Of a DNA stretch of 48,567 nt, positions 16,978 through 25,399 are shown one piece after another (positions within the stretch are counted from its first letter, which is position 1; every line of letters starts with the position of its first letter). The DNA is from Loktanella sp. (lineage in GTDB: Bacteria; Pseudomonadota; Alphaproteobacteria; Rhodobacterales; Rhodobacteraceae). A program made the position numbers and the translations under genes. The stretch covers positions 1 to 48,567 of the forward strand of contig JAGXIQ010000020.1 in NCBI GenBank assembly GCA_024635625.1, read 5' to 3'. The notes under the pieces are model-generated. The model had not been told where the DNA came from and did not search any database. It saw only the letters and a list, made by a program, of their open reading frames with translations.

Positions 16978-16993
16978 CTTAAGAATATTTAAG
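16978..16993. promoter_or_regulatory. CtrA-like palindrome upstream of flp pilin 2
   Basis: CTTAA-N6-TTAAG is a perfect inverted repeat 13 bp before the second pilin ATG. It resembles the CtrA site TTAA-N7-TTAA but with a 6-bp spacer, and it lies against the ribosome-binding region, so a translational or operator role is equally possible. Confidence 0.25.
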
Positions 16994-17006
16994 CGAGGCA
17001 GCGAAC

Positions 17007-17186
17007 ATGAAACTCTTTCTTAAAAAATTCGCGTCAGACGAAGCTGGCGCAGTCACCGTCGATTGGGTCGTGTTGACCGCAGCAACGGTTGGACTTGGGT
17101 TTCTCGTAATCACGGCCATCACGTCCAGTGTAAACGAGAAGACCACCACCATTTCGGCCACAATCGTCGCAAAAGTGCCGTCCTAA
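17007..17186 (+). CDS. Flp/Fap-type pilin precursor 2
   Basis: This 59-residue protein is a paralogue of the first pilin. It has the same leader type (KLFLKKFASDEAG), predicted cleavage after Gly14, and an identical mature start through residue 12 (AVTVDWVVLTAA). The C-terminal part diverges (more Thr/Ser, ending AKVPS). It lies downstream of the strong terminator and upstream of cpaB, so it may be made at a lower level and act as a minor or specialised pilin. That division of labour is inference. Confidence 0.85.
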   Translation: MKLFLKKFASDEAGAVTVDWVVLTAATVGLGFLVITAITSSVNEKTTTISATIVAKVPS

Positions 17187-17278
17187 TATCGCCGCCATTC
17201 ACTTGTGTTCTGGCGGACAATAGCAACCGAAACGCGTCGTGTGATCGAACACACGACAAAAACCCCGAGGAGTAGATC

Positions 17279-18148
17279 ATGCGAGCAGTATTCGGACTGG
17301 TGCTGGTGCTGGGCATGGCGCTAGCGGGCTTCGCCGTTTTCATGGTGAAAGGTTACGTTGCGGACACGGAGGCCGCTTTGATAACCGAACGCGCCCGTGC
17401 CGCCCAAAACGTGGAAACCGTGGACGTGTTAGCGGTCAATAAACCGTTAGCCTTTGGCGACACCCTGACAGCAGAAAATGTCACGATCGTCAAATACGCT
17501 AAAGAATTCCTACCAGAAGGGTCTTTTGCCACTACGGAAGACCTGTTTCCCGAGGGATTGAAACTGACACGAAGCGTTCTGCGTCCAATGGAGCTTAATG
17601 AGATCGTCCTGGCCGCCAAGGTCACGCCACAGGGCCAAATCGCGAGCATCACGCAGGAACTGCGTCCGATGATGCGCGCCTTCACCATAAACGTCGATGC
17701 CGCAACCGCCGTGTCTGGCTTTCTGCGCCCCGGCAACCGCGTCGATATCTACTGGACCGGCAGTGTTGATCGGAATGCGTCTCGGGATGAGACGAACCTG
17801 ATTGGCAGCTCTATCGAACTGATCGCTGTTGACCAAAGCACTGACAAGAACAAGATCGATACTGCGATCCCGCGGACCGTGACCGTACAGGTTAGCCCAG
17901 AGGATGTAGCACGACTGGCACAAGCTCAGGCAGAAGGAAAACTGAGCCTGTCGTTGGTCGGATCGGACTCTGCTTTGAATGTTGTGCCAGATGGCGAACA
18001 GGCGATCACCTTGCCGCAACCCCCCGCAGCACCGGTAATTGTGGCAGAAATGCCAGCCCCAGCCCCCGAGGCCGCACCACAGTCCTGCTACACCACAGTG
18101 CGGCGGGGCACCGAAAAGGTGCAGATGGAAATCGCCTGTACCAATTGA
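17279..18148 (+). CDS. cpaB: Flp pilus assembly protein CpaB/RcpC
   Basis: CpaB (289 aa) is a periplasmic Tad component anchored by an N-terminal helix (residues 3-23). An SAF-like domain follows (VDVLAVNKPLAFGDTLTAENV), then the RcpC region with the typical MMRAFTINVDAATAVSGFLRPGNRVDIYWTG segment. A Pro/Ala-rich linker and a C-terminal pair of cysteines (SCYTTVRRG ... IACTN) end the protein. It is thought to interact with the secretin. A good SD (CGAGGAG) lies before the ATG, and a terminator follows the gene. Confidence 0.93.
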   Translation: MRAVFGLVLVLGMALAGFAVFMVKGYVADTEAALITERARAAQNVETVDVLAVNKPLAFGDTLTAENVTIVKYAKEFLPEGSFATTEDLFPEGLKLTRSVLRPMELNEIVLAAKVTPQGQIASITQELRPMMRAFTINVDAATAVSGFLRPGNRVDIYWTGSVDRNASRDETNLIGSSIELIAVDQSTDKNKIDTAIPRTVTVQVSPEDVARLAQAQAEGKLSLSLVGSDSALNVVPDGEQAITLPQPPAAPVIVAEMPAPAPEAAPQSCYTTVRRGTEKVQMEIACTN

Positions 18149-18160
18149 TCCAAATCAGTC

Positions 18161-18198
18161 AATCGGCGTCAGGTCCCATGGTCCAGACGCCGATTTTT
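18161..18198 (+). terminator. Probable intrinsic terminator after cpaB
   Basis: AATCGGCGTC (18161-18170) pairs perfectly with GACGCCGATT (18186-18195) around a 15-nt loop that itself contains CCATGG, and the stem runs into a five-T tract (18194-18198). It begins 12 bp after the cpaB stop. The loop is long for a terminator, but the stem and T tract are convincing. Confidence 0.65.
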
Positions 18199-18223
18199 CA
18201 TGGCTCAAGCAACATCTTTTTGT

Positions 18224-18253
18224 TTGAAAATTGCCTCTGTTGCGATTTATCCA
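18224..18253 (+). promoter_or_regulatory. Candidate promoter for cpaC and the downstream tad genes
   Basis: TTGAAA (18224-18229) and TATCCA (18248-18253) are separated by 18 bp, in the gap between the cpaB terminator and cpaC. The -10 match is modest. A small hairpin (CGGAAA-N4-TTTCCG, 18324-18339) lies between this site and the cpaC start. Confidence 0.28.
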
Positions 18254-18368
18254 CAGCAACTGCACATCGCAAACCATTGATTCTTGCAATAATCACGCGG
18301 CCCGGTCATGGTAGGCGCAATGACGGAAAATAATTTCCGCTAAGGCGTGATCGGAGAGGCAGGTCACA

Positions 18369-19793
18369 ATGAGCTATGACAGATTCATGAAGGCCGCCAT
18401 GGCGAGCCTTTTATTTGCTTTTTCCACTGCACCCGTGCCAGTCACCGCCGAGACGCTGCGCGTCGTGCGCGGCTCAGCGACTGCACCTTTAGCAGTCCCG
18501 ATGAACCGGGCCATTGTGGTGGAAAGCGACGAACCTTTTACGGAAATCTCTATCGCCAATCCAGGCATCGCGGACATCTCGTCCCTGTCGGATCGGACGA
18601 TCTATTTGCTGGGTAAGGAACCTGGGCGCACGACGATGACGATTTTGGGGGCCGACGGTCGCCTGATCAGCAACGTCGAAGTGCAAGTGACCCCCGACAT
18701 TGCGGAATTCAAGGAACGTCTGGAACAGATCCTTCCGGGCGAGCCCATTGAGGTCCGCACCGCCAACAACGGCATCGTACTGTCAGGCACTGTCAGCAGC
18801 ACGGCCCGTCTGGATCGTGCTTTGGAACTGGCCGAACGTTATGCCCCGGAACGCGTATCCAATCTGATGAGCGTAGGCGGCACCCAGCAGGTAATGCTAA
18901 AGGTGCGTTTTGCCGAGATGCAGCGCAGCGTCAGCAAATCGCTCGCCTCTTCTATTGCGGCGCAAGGCACCGCATTGAACGGCAATCTTGGTACGACGGG
19001 TGGCACAGGGAGTCTGGTGACATCAGGTGCGATCAGCAATACGTTCGCTGGCTCCTCGCCTTCAAGCAACTCTAATAACGGCGCTTTCCTGTTCGGTTTC
19101 AACGCTGGCGGATTAGAAGTCGGTATTCTGTTAGAAGCCCTTGAATCGCGTGGTGTCGTACGCACGTTGGCAGAGCCGAACTTGACTGCGCTTAGTGGAC
19201 AAGAAGCGAAATTCCTCGCCGGTGGCGAATACCCCGTGCCGGTGGCACAGGACGGCGGGCAGATTTCCGTCGAGTTCAAACCCTTCGGCGTCGAATTAAC
19301 TTTCGTACCGCGCGTCGTTGACGGTGATATCATCAACCTGGAATTGATGGCCGCAGTGTCCTCGATCGACCCTGCTAACGGCTTTACAGCTAGCGGCTTT
19401 ACTGTGAATGCCTTCCGCCGCCGCGAAACATCGACCACAGTCGAGATGCGCGACGGAGAAAGCTTTGCAATCGCTGGTCTTTTGTCCGACGACTTCACTG
19501 ACCTGAACGGCCAAGTGCCGTGGCTTGGTGACGTGCCCGTTCTAGGTGCCCTATTCCGCAGTGTCGAATACAGCCGTCGTCAAACAGAGCTCGTCATCAT
19601 CGTCACGCCCCATCTGGTGACGCCGACGCGCGGTCAAGCTTTGGCCCTGCCAACCGACCGCGTGCAGCCGCCAAGCGAAAAAGACCTATTCCTGTTCGGT
19701 CGCGTCGCAGCCTCAAACGCCCCAAAGGCGGGTGGTGCTGGTGAAGTGGCACGGCAGGACTTCAGCGGGTCCTACGGCTACGTGATGGAATGA
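18369..19793 (+). CDS. cpaC: Tad/Flp pilus outer-membrane secretin CpaC/RcpA
   Basis: CpaC (474 aa) forms the outer-membrane channel of the Flp pilus. It has a signal peptide (cleavage about residue 27, VTA), an N-terminal secretin-like domain (IVVESDEPFTEISIANPGIAD), a BON-like segment (NNGIVLSGTVSSTARLDRAL) and the C-terminal secretin domain. That domain contains VRTLAEPNLTALSGQEAKF, GGEYPVPVAQ and VPWLGDVPVLGALFRS, with the closing TELVIIVTPHLV. A Gly/Ser/Asn-rich loop (about residues 205-240) is an insertion typical of the gate region. It is first in the segment after the cpaB terminator. Confidence 0.96.
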   Translation: MSYDRFMKAAMASLLFAFSTAPVPVTAETLRVVRGSATAPLAVPMNRAIVVESDEPFTEISIANPGIADISSLSDRTIYLLGKEPGRTTMTILGADGRLISNVEVQVTPDIAEFKERLEQILPGEPIEVRTANNGIVLSGTVSSTARLDRALELAERYAPERVSNLMSVGGTQQVMLKVRFAEMQRSVSKSLASSIAAQGTALNGNLGTTGGTGSLVTSGAISNTFAGSSPSSNSNNGAFLFGFNAGGLEVGILLEALESRGVVRTLAEPNLTALSGQEAKFLAGGEYPVPVAQDGGQISVEFKPFGVELTFVPRVVDGDIINLELMAAVSSIDPANGFTASGFTVNAFRRRETSTTVEMRDGESFAIAGLLSDDFTDLNGQVPWLGDVPVLGALFRSVEYSRRQTELVIIVTPHLVTPTRGQALALPTDRVQPPSEKDLFLFGRVAASNAPKAGGAGEVARQDFSGSYGYVME

Positions 19794-19807
19794 GGGAGCG
19801 TGGCGCG

Positions 19808-20449
19808 ATGAAAACTATTCTTGCAATGACTGCGACGGCGCTCACTTTAATGGGTTGTGCACAACAGGTGGGGGCACCGGCCGATGCGGCGGGTGCCGCC
19901 GATCTGGGCGCCACCTTTGGCACTGCGACTGCAATCAATACGCAGGCGATGATTGATCCGGAAAGCGTGACGTCGCAACTTGGCGCGCGCTTTGCCGCAG
20001 AGGTCGATAGCACCGTGACGTTTGCTTTCAACTCCAGCCAGCTGGATGCGACGGCGCAGGCGGTTTTGACGACTCAGGCAAACTGGATCCGGCAATTTCC
20101 GGAAATCCGCTTTCGCGTTTACGGTCATACCGACCTAGTCGGTAGTGCAGCCTACAACAAGCGGTTGGGTCTGGCGCGTGCCAATGCAGTGGTGAATTTC
20201 CTGTCGACGCAAGGCATCAGCCGATCCCGGCTAGAGGCTCTCGTATCTTACGGGGAAACGCGCCCTGTTATCGCGACGCAGGCGCCCGAGGAACGGAACC
20301 GCCGGACGGTGACCGAGGTTTCAGGCTTTGTCGAAGGCGCACCCATGCTGCTGAATGGCAAATACGCCGAAGTCATCTTTCGCGAATATATCATAAGCGC
20401 GACGCCGGCTACAGCTTTGGCACCGAGTCAAACAGGCACGGGCGAATAA
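19808..20449 (+). CDS. OmpA-family lipoprotein of the Tad locus
   Basis: This 213-residue protein has a lipoprotein signal (LTLMGC, Cys17) and a C-terminal OmpA-like peptidoglycan-binding domain: FNSSQLDATAQAVL, then FRVYGHTDLVGSAAYN, LGLARANAV and RSRLEALVSYGETRP. The ATG at 19808 is used because GAGGGAG, overlapping the cpaC stop, lies 9 nt before it. An in-frame ATG at 19790 would overlap the cpaC stop. In roseobacter Tad loci an OmpA-like lipoprotein often sits here, where other Tad systems have CpaD/RcpB. It probably ties the secretin to the wall, inferred from domain and position. Confidence 0.88.
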   Translation: MKTILAMTATALTLMGCAQQVGAPADAAGAADLGATFGTATAINTQAMIDPESVTSQLGARFAAEVDSTVTFAFNSSQLDATAQAVLTTQANWIRQFPEIRFRVYGHTDLVGSAAYNKRLGLARANAVVNFLSTQGISRSRLEALVSYGETRPVIATQAPEERNRRTVTEVSGFVEGAPMLLNGKYAEVIFREYIISATPATALAPSQTGTGE

Positions 20450-20458
20450 CCAAGACGT

Positions 20459-20511
20459 GACGCGCACCGTCAAGTGCGCGTCCACAGTCTGACGATCATC
20501 ACCTGATCGTC
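20459..20511. other. Two adjacent perfect hairpins downstream of the OmpA-like gene
   Basis: GACGCGCAC/GTGCGCGTC (20459-20467 and 20474-20482, 6-nt loop) is followed by GACGATCA/TGATCGTC (20491-20498 and 20504-20511, 5-nt loop). Neither has a T tract. They lie in the 250-bp gap before cpaE, which holds no other gene, and could be an operator pair, an RNA processing site or a factor-dependent terminator. Confidence 0.5.
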
Positions 20512-20699
20512 CCGTGATACCACACAATCACGCGAAATTGGCCCCAATCTCAACACGATTAACCGCCACAACCGATCCAACGGGTAAGTCTTGTTCTGCA
20601 CGATGCAGGACAATGTCAAAAGCTCCGGGTGATTGTGACGGGACCTTAAGATATCCCTCATATACCCGCGCGGCGCCCGCATGAATGAGGACGTCCGGC

Positions 20700-21947
20700 A
20701 TGAGTAGTACCGCACTTTTAAAATCCGAAAGTCCCGCGCTGGTCGCCTGTACCGTCAGCCGCGATGTCCAGATCTTCGATCTTCTGATCGAAGACATGGA
20801 GGCTGCCTTGGGCGAACGCTGGGGTGACCTTAGCTTTTTGGACGCATTATCCTTTTTGCGGCAAACGGATGCCGCGGATTTGCAATTTATCGCGGTGGCG
20901 ATGGACCACGATGACGAGGACAACCTTGAACAGATCGCGGCTGTCATTGGTGCCGCAAAAGCCCGCGACATCAAGGTGATCCTAATCACCGAGGATGTCA
21001 GCCCATCGGCTCTTCACCAATTGCTGCGCGAAGGGGGTGACGAATTTGTCCCCTACCCGCTGCCGGAAAACGAACTGGCAAATGCTATTGAACGGGTACT
21101 TACGCCGCCTGCCGAATTGGCGATAGCGCCCGAATTGCAGACCAAGCTGCGGGCGACAGGCACCCATGATGGCGTACTGATTGCTGTTCATGGCATGGCT
21201 GGAGGCACTGGCGCTACAACGCTCGCCGTGAACTTGGCCTGGGAACTGGCAACGATCGAAAAGGACAATCCACCACGCGTTTGCCTGCTGGACCTCGATT
21301 TGCAATGTGGAAGTGCGTCGACTTACCTTGATCTACCCCGCAGAGAAGCGGTTTTGGAACTGCTGTCAGACACCGAAGCGATGGACAGCACCGCTTTCAT
21401 GCAGGCCCTGTTATCCTTCGACCAAAAACTGCACGTCCTGACCGCCCCGACCGACATGATCCCCCTGGACCTCATCAGCGCGGGCGACGTCGGACGTGTT
21501 CTGGAAATGGCGCGCACGAATTTTGACTACGTCATTGTCGACATGCCATCTACGATGGTTGAATGGTCCCAGACAGTGTTGGAAGCCGCACATGTCTACT
21601 TTGCCACGCTGGAACTCGACATGCGGTCGGCACAGAACACCTTGCGGCTGAAACGCGCGCTGCAATCCGAGGATCTGCCTTTTGATAAGCTTCGCTTCGT
21701 ACTGAACCGCGCGCCGGGCTTCACCGACCTATCGGGTAAGGCACGCGTCAAACGGCTTGGTGAAAGCCTTGGCATTTTGATCGAAGTGCAGCTGCCAGAC
21801 GGCGGAAAGCAAGTGGCGCAAACCGGCGATCATGGCACACCGCTTGGGGTGAACGCGCCGAAGAACACCATGCGCAAGGAAATCGCGAAACTTGCGGCCT
21901 CGGTCCACGCGGTTAATCGGGCCGAAAACGCCGAAGCCAAGGGTTAA
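20700..21947 (+). CDS. cpaE: Tad pilus assembly ATPase-like protein CpaE/TadZ
   Basis: CpaE/TadZ (415 aa) localises the Tad machinery, often at a pole. The N-terminal third is an atypical receiver-like domain (ending IKVILITEDVSPSALHQLLREGGDEF). A MinD/ParA-like domain follows. Its P-loop is AGGTGATTLA (167-176), lacking the signature lysine of the deviant Walker A motif, as in several TadZ proteins. LLDLDLQCGSASTYLD and YVIVDMPSTM complete the fold. The ATG at 20700 has TGAGGA 8-9 nt upstream and is preferred over the ATG at 20685. Confidence 0.92.
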   Translation: MSSTALLKSESPALVACTVSRDVQIFDLLIEDMEAALGERWGDLSFLDALSFLRQTDAADLQFIAVAMDHDDEDNLEQIAAVIGAAKARDIKVILITEDVSPSALHQLLREGGDEFVPYPLPENELANAIERVLTPPAELAIAPELQTKLRATGTHDGVLIAVHGMAGGTGATTLAVNLAWELATIEKDNPPRVCLLDLDLQCGSASTYLDLPRREAVLELLSDTEAMDSTAFMQALLSFDQKLHVLTAPTDMIPLDLISAGDVGRVLEMARTNFDYVIVDMPSTMVEWSQTVLEAAHVYFATLELDMRSAQNTLRLKRALQSEDLPFDKLRFVLNRAPGFTDLSGKARVKRLGESLGILIEVQLPDGGKQVAQTGDHGTPLGVNAPKNTMRKEIAKLAASVHAVNRAENAEAKG

Positions 21948-21962
21948 ATGAAAGGGATCGTT

Positions 21963-23429
21963 ATGTTCTCGAAGTATAAGAAGCCCGCGGCCGAGCAGTC
22001 CGCGCCTACGCCCCGCGGAACGGCTAACCAGCCGGCAAAGCCCGCAATCGCCGCTGTCGCTGCACTGGCGACCGACGATGCGCCGCGTAAATCCCTAATG
22101 AAATCGATGAACACACGTGCGGCAGAGGTTGCGCCTGCCGACCGCGATAAGAAGCGCAAAGAACGGCTGGGCGAAATCAAGCTCGAACTTCACAAGGCGC
22201 TGCGCGACAACCTCAACCTCGCCGCCCTCGAAAACGCGAGCGAGGCAGATCTGCGCACCGAGATAAACGCCATCGCGACCGAAACCCTTGAAGAGATGGG
22301 TATCGTTCTAAACAGGGACGAACGCACGACCCTTACTCAAGATCTGTTTTTTGAGGTTACGGGGCTTGGCCCATTGGAAACCTTGCTCAAAGACGACACG
22401 GTCAACGATATTCTGGTAAACGGCCCTCAGCAGATTTTCGTAGAGCGTGCGGGCAAGCTTGAACTGACCGATATTACCTTCAAGGATGAAAAGCACCTAC
22501 TGCGTATCATCGATAAGATTGTGTCTGCCGTGGGTCGCCGCGTCGATGAAAGCAATCCTTACGTTGACGCTCGATTGGCCGACGGCTCACGCTTCAACGC
22601 GATGGTCGGGCCCATCGCTGTGGATGGCAGCCTCGTATCCATTCGTAAGTTCAAAAAAGACAAGCTCGGCATCGACGACCTCGTTAGATTCGGGGCATTT
22701 TCAGAGGAAATGGCTGCATATCTGCAAGCCGCTGTCGCGACGCGTCTTAATGTCATTGTGTCAGGCGGTACAGGTTCTGGTAAGACCACAACGCTGAACG
22801 CCCTTTCGTCTTTCATCGCCGACGATGAACGCATCCTAACGATCGAAGATACTGCAGAACTTCAACTGCAACAGCTCCACGTTGGCCGAATGGAAAGCCG
22901 CCCACCCAATGTTGAAGGCAAAGGTGCCGTCAGCCAGCGTGACTGCCTAAAGAACGCCCTTCGGATGCGCCCAGATCGTATCATCGTTGGCGAAACGCGT
23001 GGCGAAGAAGTTATCGACATGCTGCAAGCCATGAACACGGGCCACGATGGGTCCATGACGACGATTCACGCCAACTCTGCACGTGATGGCGTGTCGCGTC
23101 TGGAAAACATGATTGCAATGGCCGGTATCGAAATGCCGATTAAAGCCATGCGCAGCCAGATTTCTTCGGCCGTGAACCTGATCGTCCAGGCATCTCGCTT
23201 GCAGGACGGTTCGCGCCGCATGACATCGATCACCGAAATTACAGGGATGGAAGGCGATGTCATATCGATGCAGGAAATCTTCAAATTCCAGCGTGTCGGT
23301 CTGACACCCGACAACAAGATTATCGGCCACTTTACGGCCACCGGGGTGCGCAGTCACTTCTCGGACCGCTTCAAGCTGTGGGGCTATGACTTGCCTGCAC
23401 AGATATTCGAACCCCTCGTTGCGGAGTAA
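21963..23429 (+). CDS. cpaF: Tad secretion ATPase CpaF/TadA
   Basis: CpaF/TadA (488 aa) is the hexameric secretion ATPase that powers Flp pilus assembly. The Walker A motif is GGTGSGKT (268-275). Nearby are [11 protein letters not shown], the Walker B-region [14 protein letters not shown], and the His-box [17 protein letters not shown]. The N-terminal roughly 75 residues are low-complexity and charged. The ATG at 21963 (MFSKYKKP) is chosen for its family-like N-terminus and upstream AAGGGA; an in-frame ATG at 21948 is the alternative. Spacing to cpaE (15 nt) and tadB (6 nt) indicates one operon. Confidence 0.97.
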   Translation: MFSKYKKPAAEQSAPTPRGTANQPAKPAIAAVAALATDDAPRKSLMKSMNTRAAEVAPADRDKKRKERLGEIKLELHKALRDNLNLAALENASEADLRTEINAIATETLEEMGIVLNRDERTTLTQDLFFEVTGLGPLETLLKDDTVNDILVNGPQQIFVERAGKLELTDITFKDEKHLLRIIDKIVSAVGRRVDESNPYVDARLADGSRFNAMVGPIAVDGSLVSIRKFKKDKLGIDDLVRFGAFSEEMAAYLQAAVATRLNVIVSGGTGSGKTTTLNALSSFIADDERILTIEDTAELQLQQLHVGRMESRPPNVEGKGAVSQRDCLKNALRMRPDRIIVGETRGEEVIDMLQAMNTGHDGSMTTIHANSARDGVSRLENMIAMAGIEMPIKAMRSQISSAVNLIVQASRLQDGSRRMTSITEITGMEGDVISMQEIFKFQRVGLTPDNKIIGHFTATGVRSHFSDRFKLWGYDLPAQIFEPLVAE

Positions 23430-23435
23430 ATCAAC

Positions 23436-24401
23436 ATGATTTCGGCCCAACCGATCATTTACATCGTCATCTTCGCGGCCGTTATCGCGGTCGTGCAAGG
23501 CATCTACCTTGTGTTGTTTGGCAAATCAATCAGCATGAACGGAAAGGTCAATCGGCGCCTAGAGCTTCTGGAAAAAGGCGGCAACCGCGAACAAGTTCTG
23601 GAACAACTCCGCAAGGAGATGACCCAGCACATGAAATCGCAAAGCATCCCGCTTTATTCGGTGTTGGCCGCCAAAGCACAGCGCGCGAACATCGCGTTCA
23701 CGCCTCCGCAGATCATCATGCTTATGGGTGTGGTCAGCGTTCTGGCGTTCGGCGGTTTGACGGTCATGACAGAAGTCGCCACCGTTACCCGATCCGCGAT
23801 CGCTGCAGCTATGGGCATTGGCGGCGTCTTCGTCTGGATCAGTGGCAAGGCGAATAAGCGCATGGCGCTGTTCGAAGAACAATTGCCAGAAGCTGTCGAA
23901 TTAATGGTCCGGTCCTTACGTGTCGGACACCCGTTTTCATCCGCCGTGCAGATCGTCGCCAAGGAAATCGCCGATCCACTGGGCACCGAAATGGGTGTTA
24001 TCTCGGACGAGGCTGCCTATGGCCGGGATATGGGTGAAACGCTTAAAGCGATGGCAGAACGGCTCGACATGCAGGATTTGCGCTTTCTTGCTGTTGCCGT
24101 AACCATCCAGCAAACATCGGGCGGCAACCTTGCTGAAATCCTAGATGGATTAGCCAAGGTAATCCGGTCCCGTTTCCGCCTTTTCCGACGCGTCAAGGCT
24201 ATCACATCAGAGGCAAAATGGTCAGGCAAATTGCTGTCCGCATTTCCCATCCTCGCCCTGATCGCGATCAATATGATCCAGCCCACCTACTTCGACGAAG
24301 TCATGGACAAACCAATCTTCATACCAGCCTGTCTGGTCGTCGCAGGCTTTCTAGTCCTGAACTTGATCGTCATGCGCGCACTCGTAAATATCAAGGTTTA
24401 A
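23436..24401 (+). CDS. tadB: Tad inner-membrane platform protein TadB
   Basis: TadB (321 aa) is a type II secretion F-domain protein forming half of the inner-membrane platform with TadC. Hydrophobic helices are at about residues 5-27, 95-112, 118-134, 270-285 and 293-313. The cytoplasmic T2SSF domain contains EEQLPEAVELMVRSLRVGHPFSSAV and the Thr/Gly-rich TIQQTSGGNLAEILDGLAKVIRSR, both signatures. It couples the CpaF ATPase to the growing pilus. The ATG is 6 nt after the cpaF stop. Confidence 0.96.
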   Translation: MISAQPIIYIVIFAAVIAVVQGIYLVLFGKSISMNGKVNRRLELLEKGGNREQVLEQLRKEMTQHMKSQSIPLYSVLAAKAQRANIAFTPPQIIMLMGVVSVLAFGGLTVMTEVATVTRSAIAAAMGIGGVFVWISGKANKRMALFEEQLPEAVELMVRSLRVGHPFSSAVQIVAKEIADPLGTEMGVISDEAAYGRDMGETLKAMAERLDMQDLRFLAVAVTIQQTSGGNLAEILDGLAKVIRSRFRLFRRVKAITSEAKWSGKLLSAFPILALIAINMIQPTYFDEVMDKPIFIPACLVVAGFLVLNLIVMRALVNIKV

Positions 24402-24411
24402 GGTCGCACCC

Positions 24412-25395
24412 ATGAAAATCGCCACTGACATTAATTCCATGATCACTGACCTGTTAGGACCGTTCGGCGGGCTGATGCTGATCGGACTCTTCGGTGTTCT
24501 GCTGATCCTGATTACCTTGCCAGTTCTGCTGAAAAAGCAGGACGATTCCCTCGACAGGCTTAAGGCCGCAAACCGGACCACAGCGGTCAAGCCAGCAGGC
24601 AAGGCCGACCGCCTGCGCGCATCCACGAACAAAGATAAGTTAGAAAAATATGCCAACTTTCTAGAACCGAAGGATGAAAAGGAATATTCTGCGGCCAAGC
24701 TCAAGCTGCTGCAAGCTGGTTACAAGAGTAAGAACTCCGTTCGATATTTTCACTTTTCCCAGTTTGCTCTCGGCATCCTCGGGCTTGTTCTTGGTGGACT
24801 CTACGCGCTGCTAAAAATTCAGACGGGTGACGTTACGAACCAGGACATGATGATTATGCTGCTGGGACCGGGCTGCGCTGGCTACATGCTTCCGAAGTAC
24901 TGGATCACCAGGCGCGTTGCAGCCCGCAAAGAGGCCATTACTTATGGCTTTCCCGATAGCCTTGATATGATGTTGGTTTGTGTCGAAGCGGGGCAGTCCC
25001 TTGACCAGTCGATCCTGCGCGTCGCCCGAGAACTCAAATCGGGCTTCCCCGATCTGGCATCTGAATTCGAATTGGTCAGTCAGGAAATGAAGGCTGGCAA
25101 GGGCAAGGAAGCGGTGCTGCGCGATATGTCTGAACGGTGTGGGGTGCAGGATATCAGCAGCTTCACGACCGTGCTGATCCAGAGCCAGCAATTCGGCACA
25201 TCAATCGCAGAGGCGCTGCGGGTCTACGCTGCCGAGATGCGCGACAAGCGCGTCATGAAAGCCGAAGAAGCCGCAAACAAGCTACCGACCAAGATGACCT
25301 TGGCCACGATGATGTTGACCGTGCCGCCGCTTTTGCTCATCCTGATCGGACCCTCCATTTACGGCATCACGCAAACCATGGGGGCCGGAAATTGA
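24412..25395 (+). CDS. tadC: Tad inner-membrane platform protein TadC
   Basis: TadC (327 aa) is the second T2SSF-domain platform protein. It has an N-terminal transmembrane helix (about 18-36), a charged cytoplasmic stretch, two central helices (around 117-132 and 140-155) and a C-terminal helix. The F domain is marked by GFPDSLDMMLVCVEAGQSLDQSILRVARE and by TVLIQSQQFGTSIAEALRVYA. It lies 10 nt after tadB, and tadD starts 4 nt after its stop, so these genes are surely co-transcribed. Confidence 0.96.
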   Translation: MKIATDINSMITDLLGPFGGLMLIGLFGVLLILITLPVLLKKQDDSLDRLKAANRTTAVKPAGKADRLRASTNKDKLEKYANFLEPKDEKEYSAAKLKLLQAGYKSKNSVRYFHFSQFALGILGLVLGGLYALLKIQTGDVTNQDMMIMLLGPGCAGYMLPKYWITRRVAARKEAITYGFPDSLDMMLVCVEAGQSLDQSILRVARELKSGFPDLASEFELVSQEMKAGKGKEAVLRDMSERCGVQDISSFTTVLIQSQQFGTSIAEALRVYAAEMRDKRVMKAEEAANKLPTKMTLATMMLTVPPLLLILIGPSIYGITQTMGAGN

Positions 25396-25399
25396 CCCT

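Noticed and set aside
20559-20564. TTAACC CtrA half-site upstream of cpaE
   Set aside because: A lone six-base match about 136 bp from the start codon is expected by chance in a window of this size.
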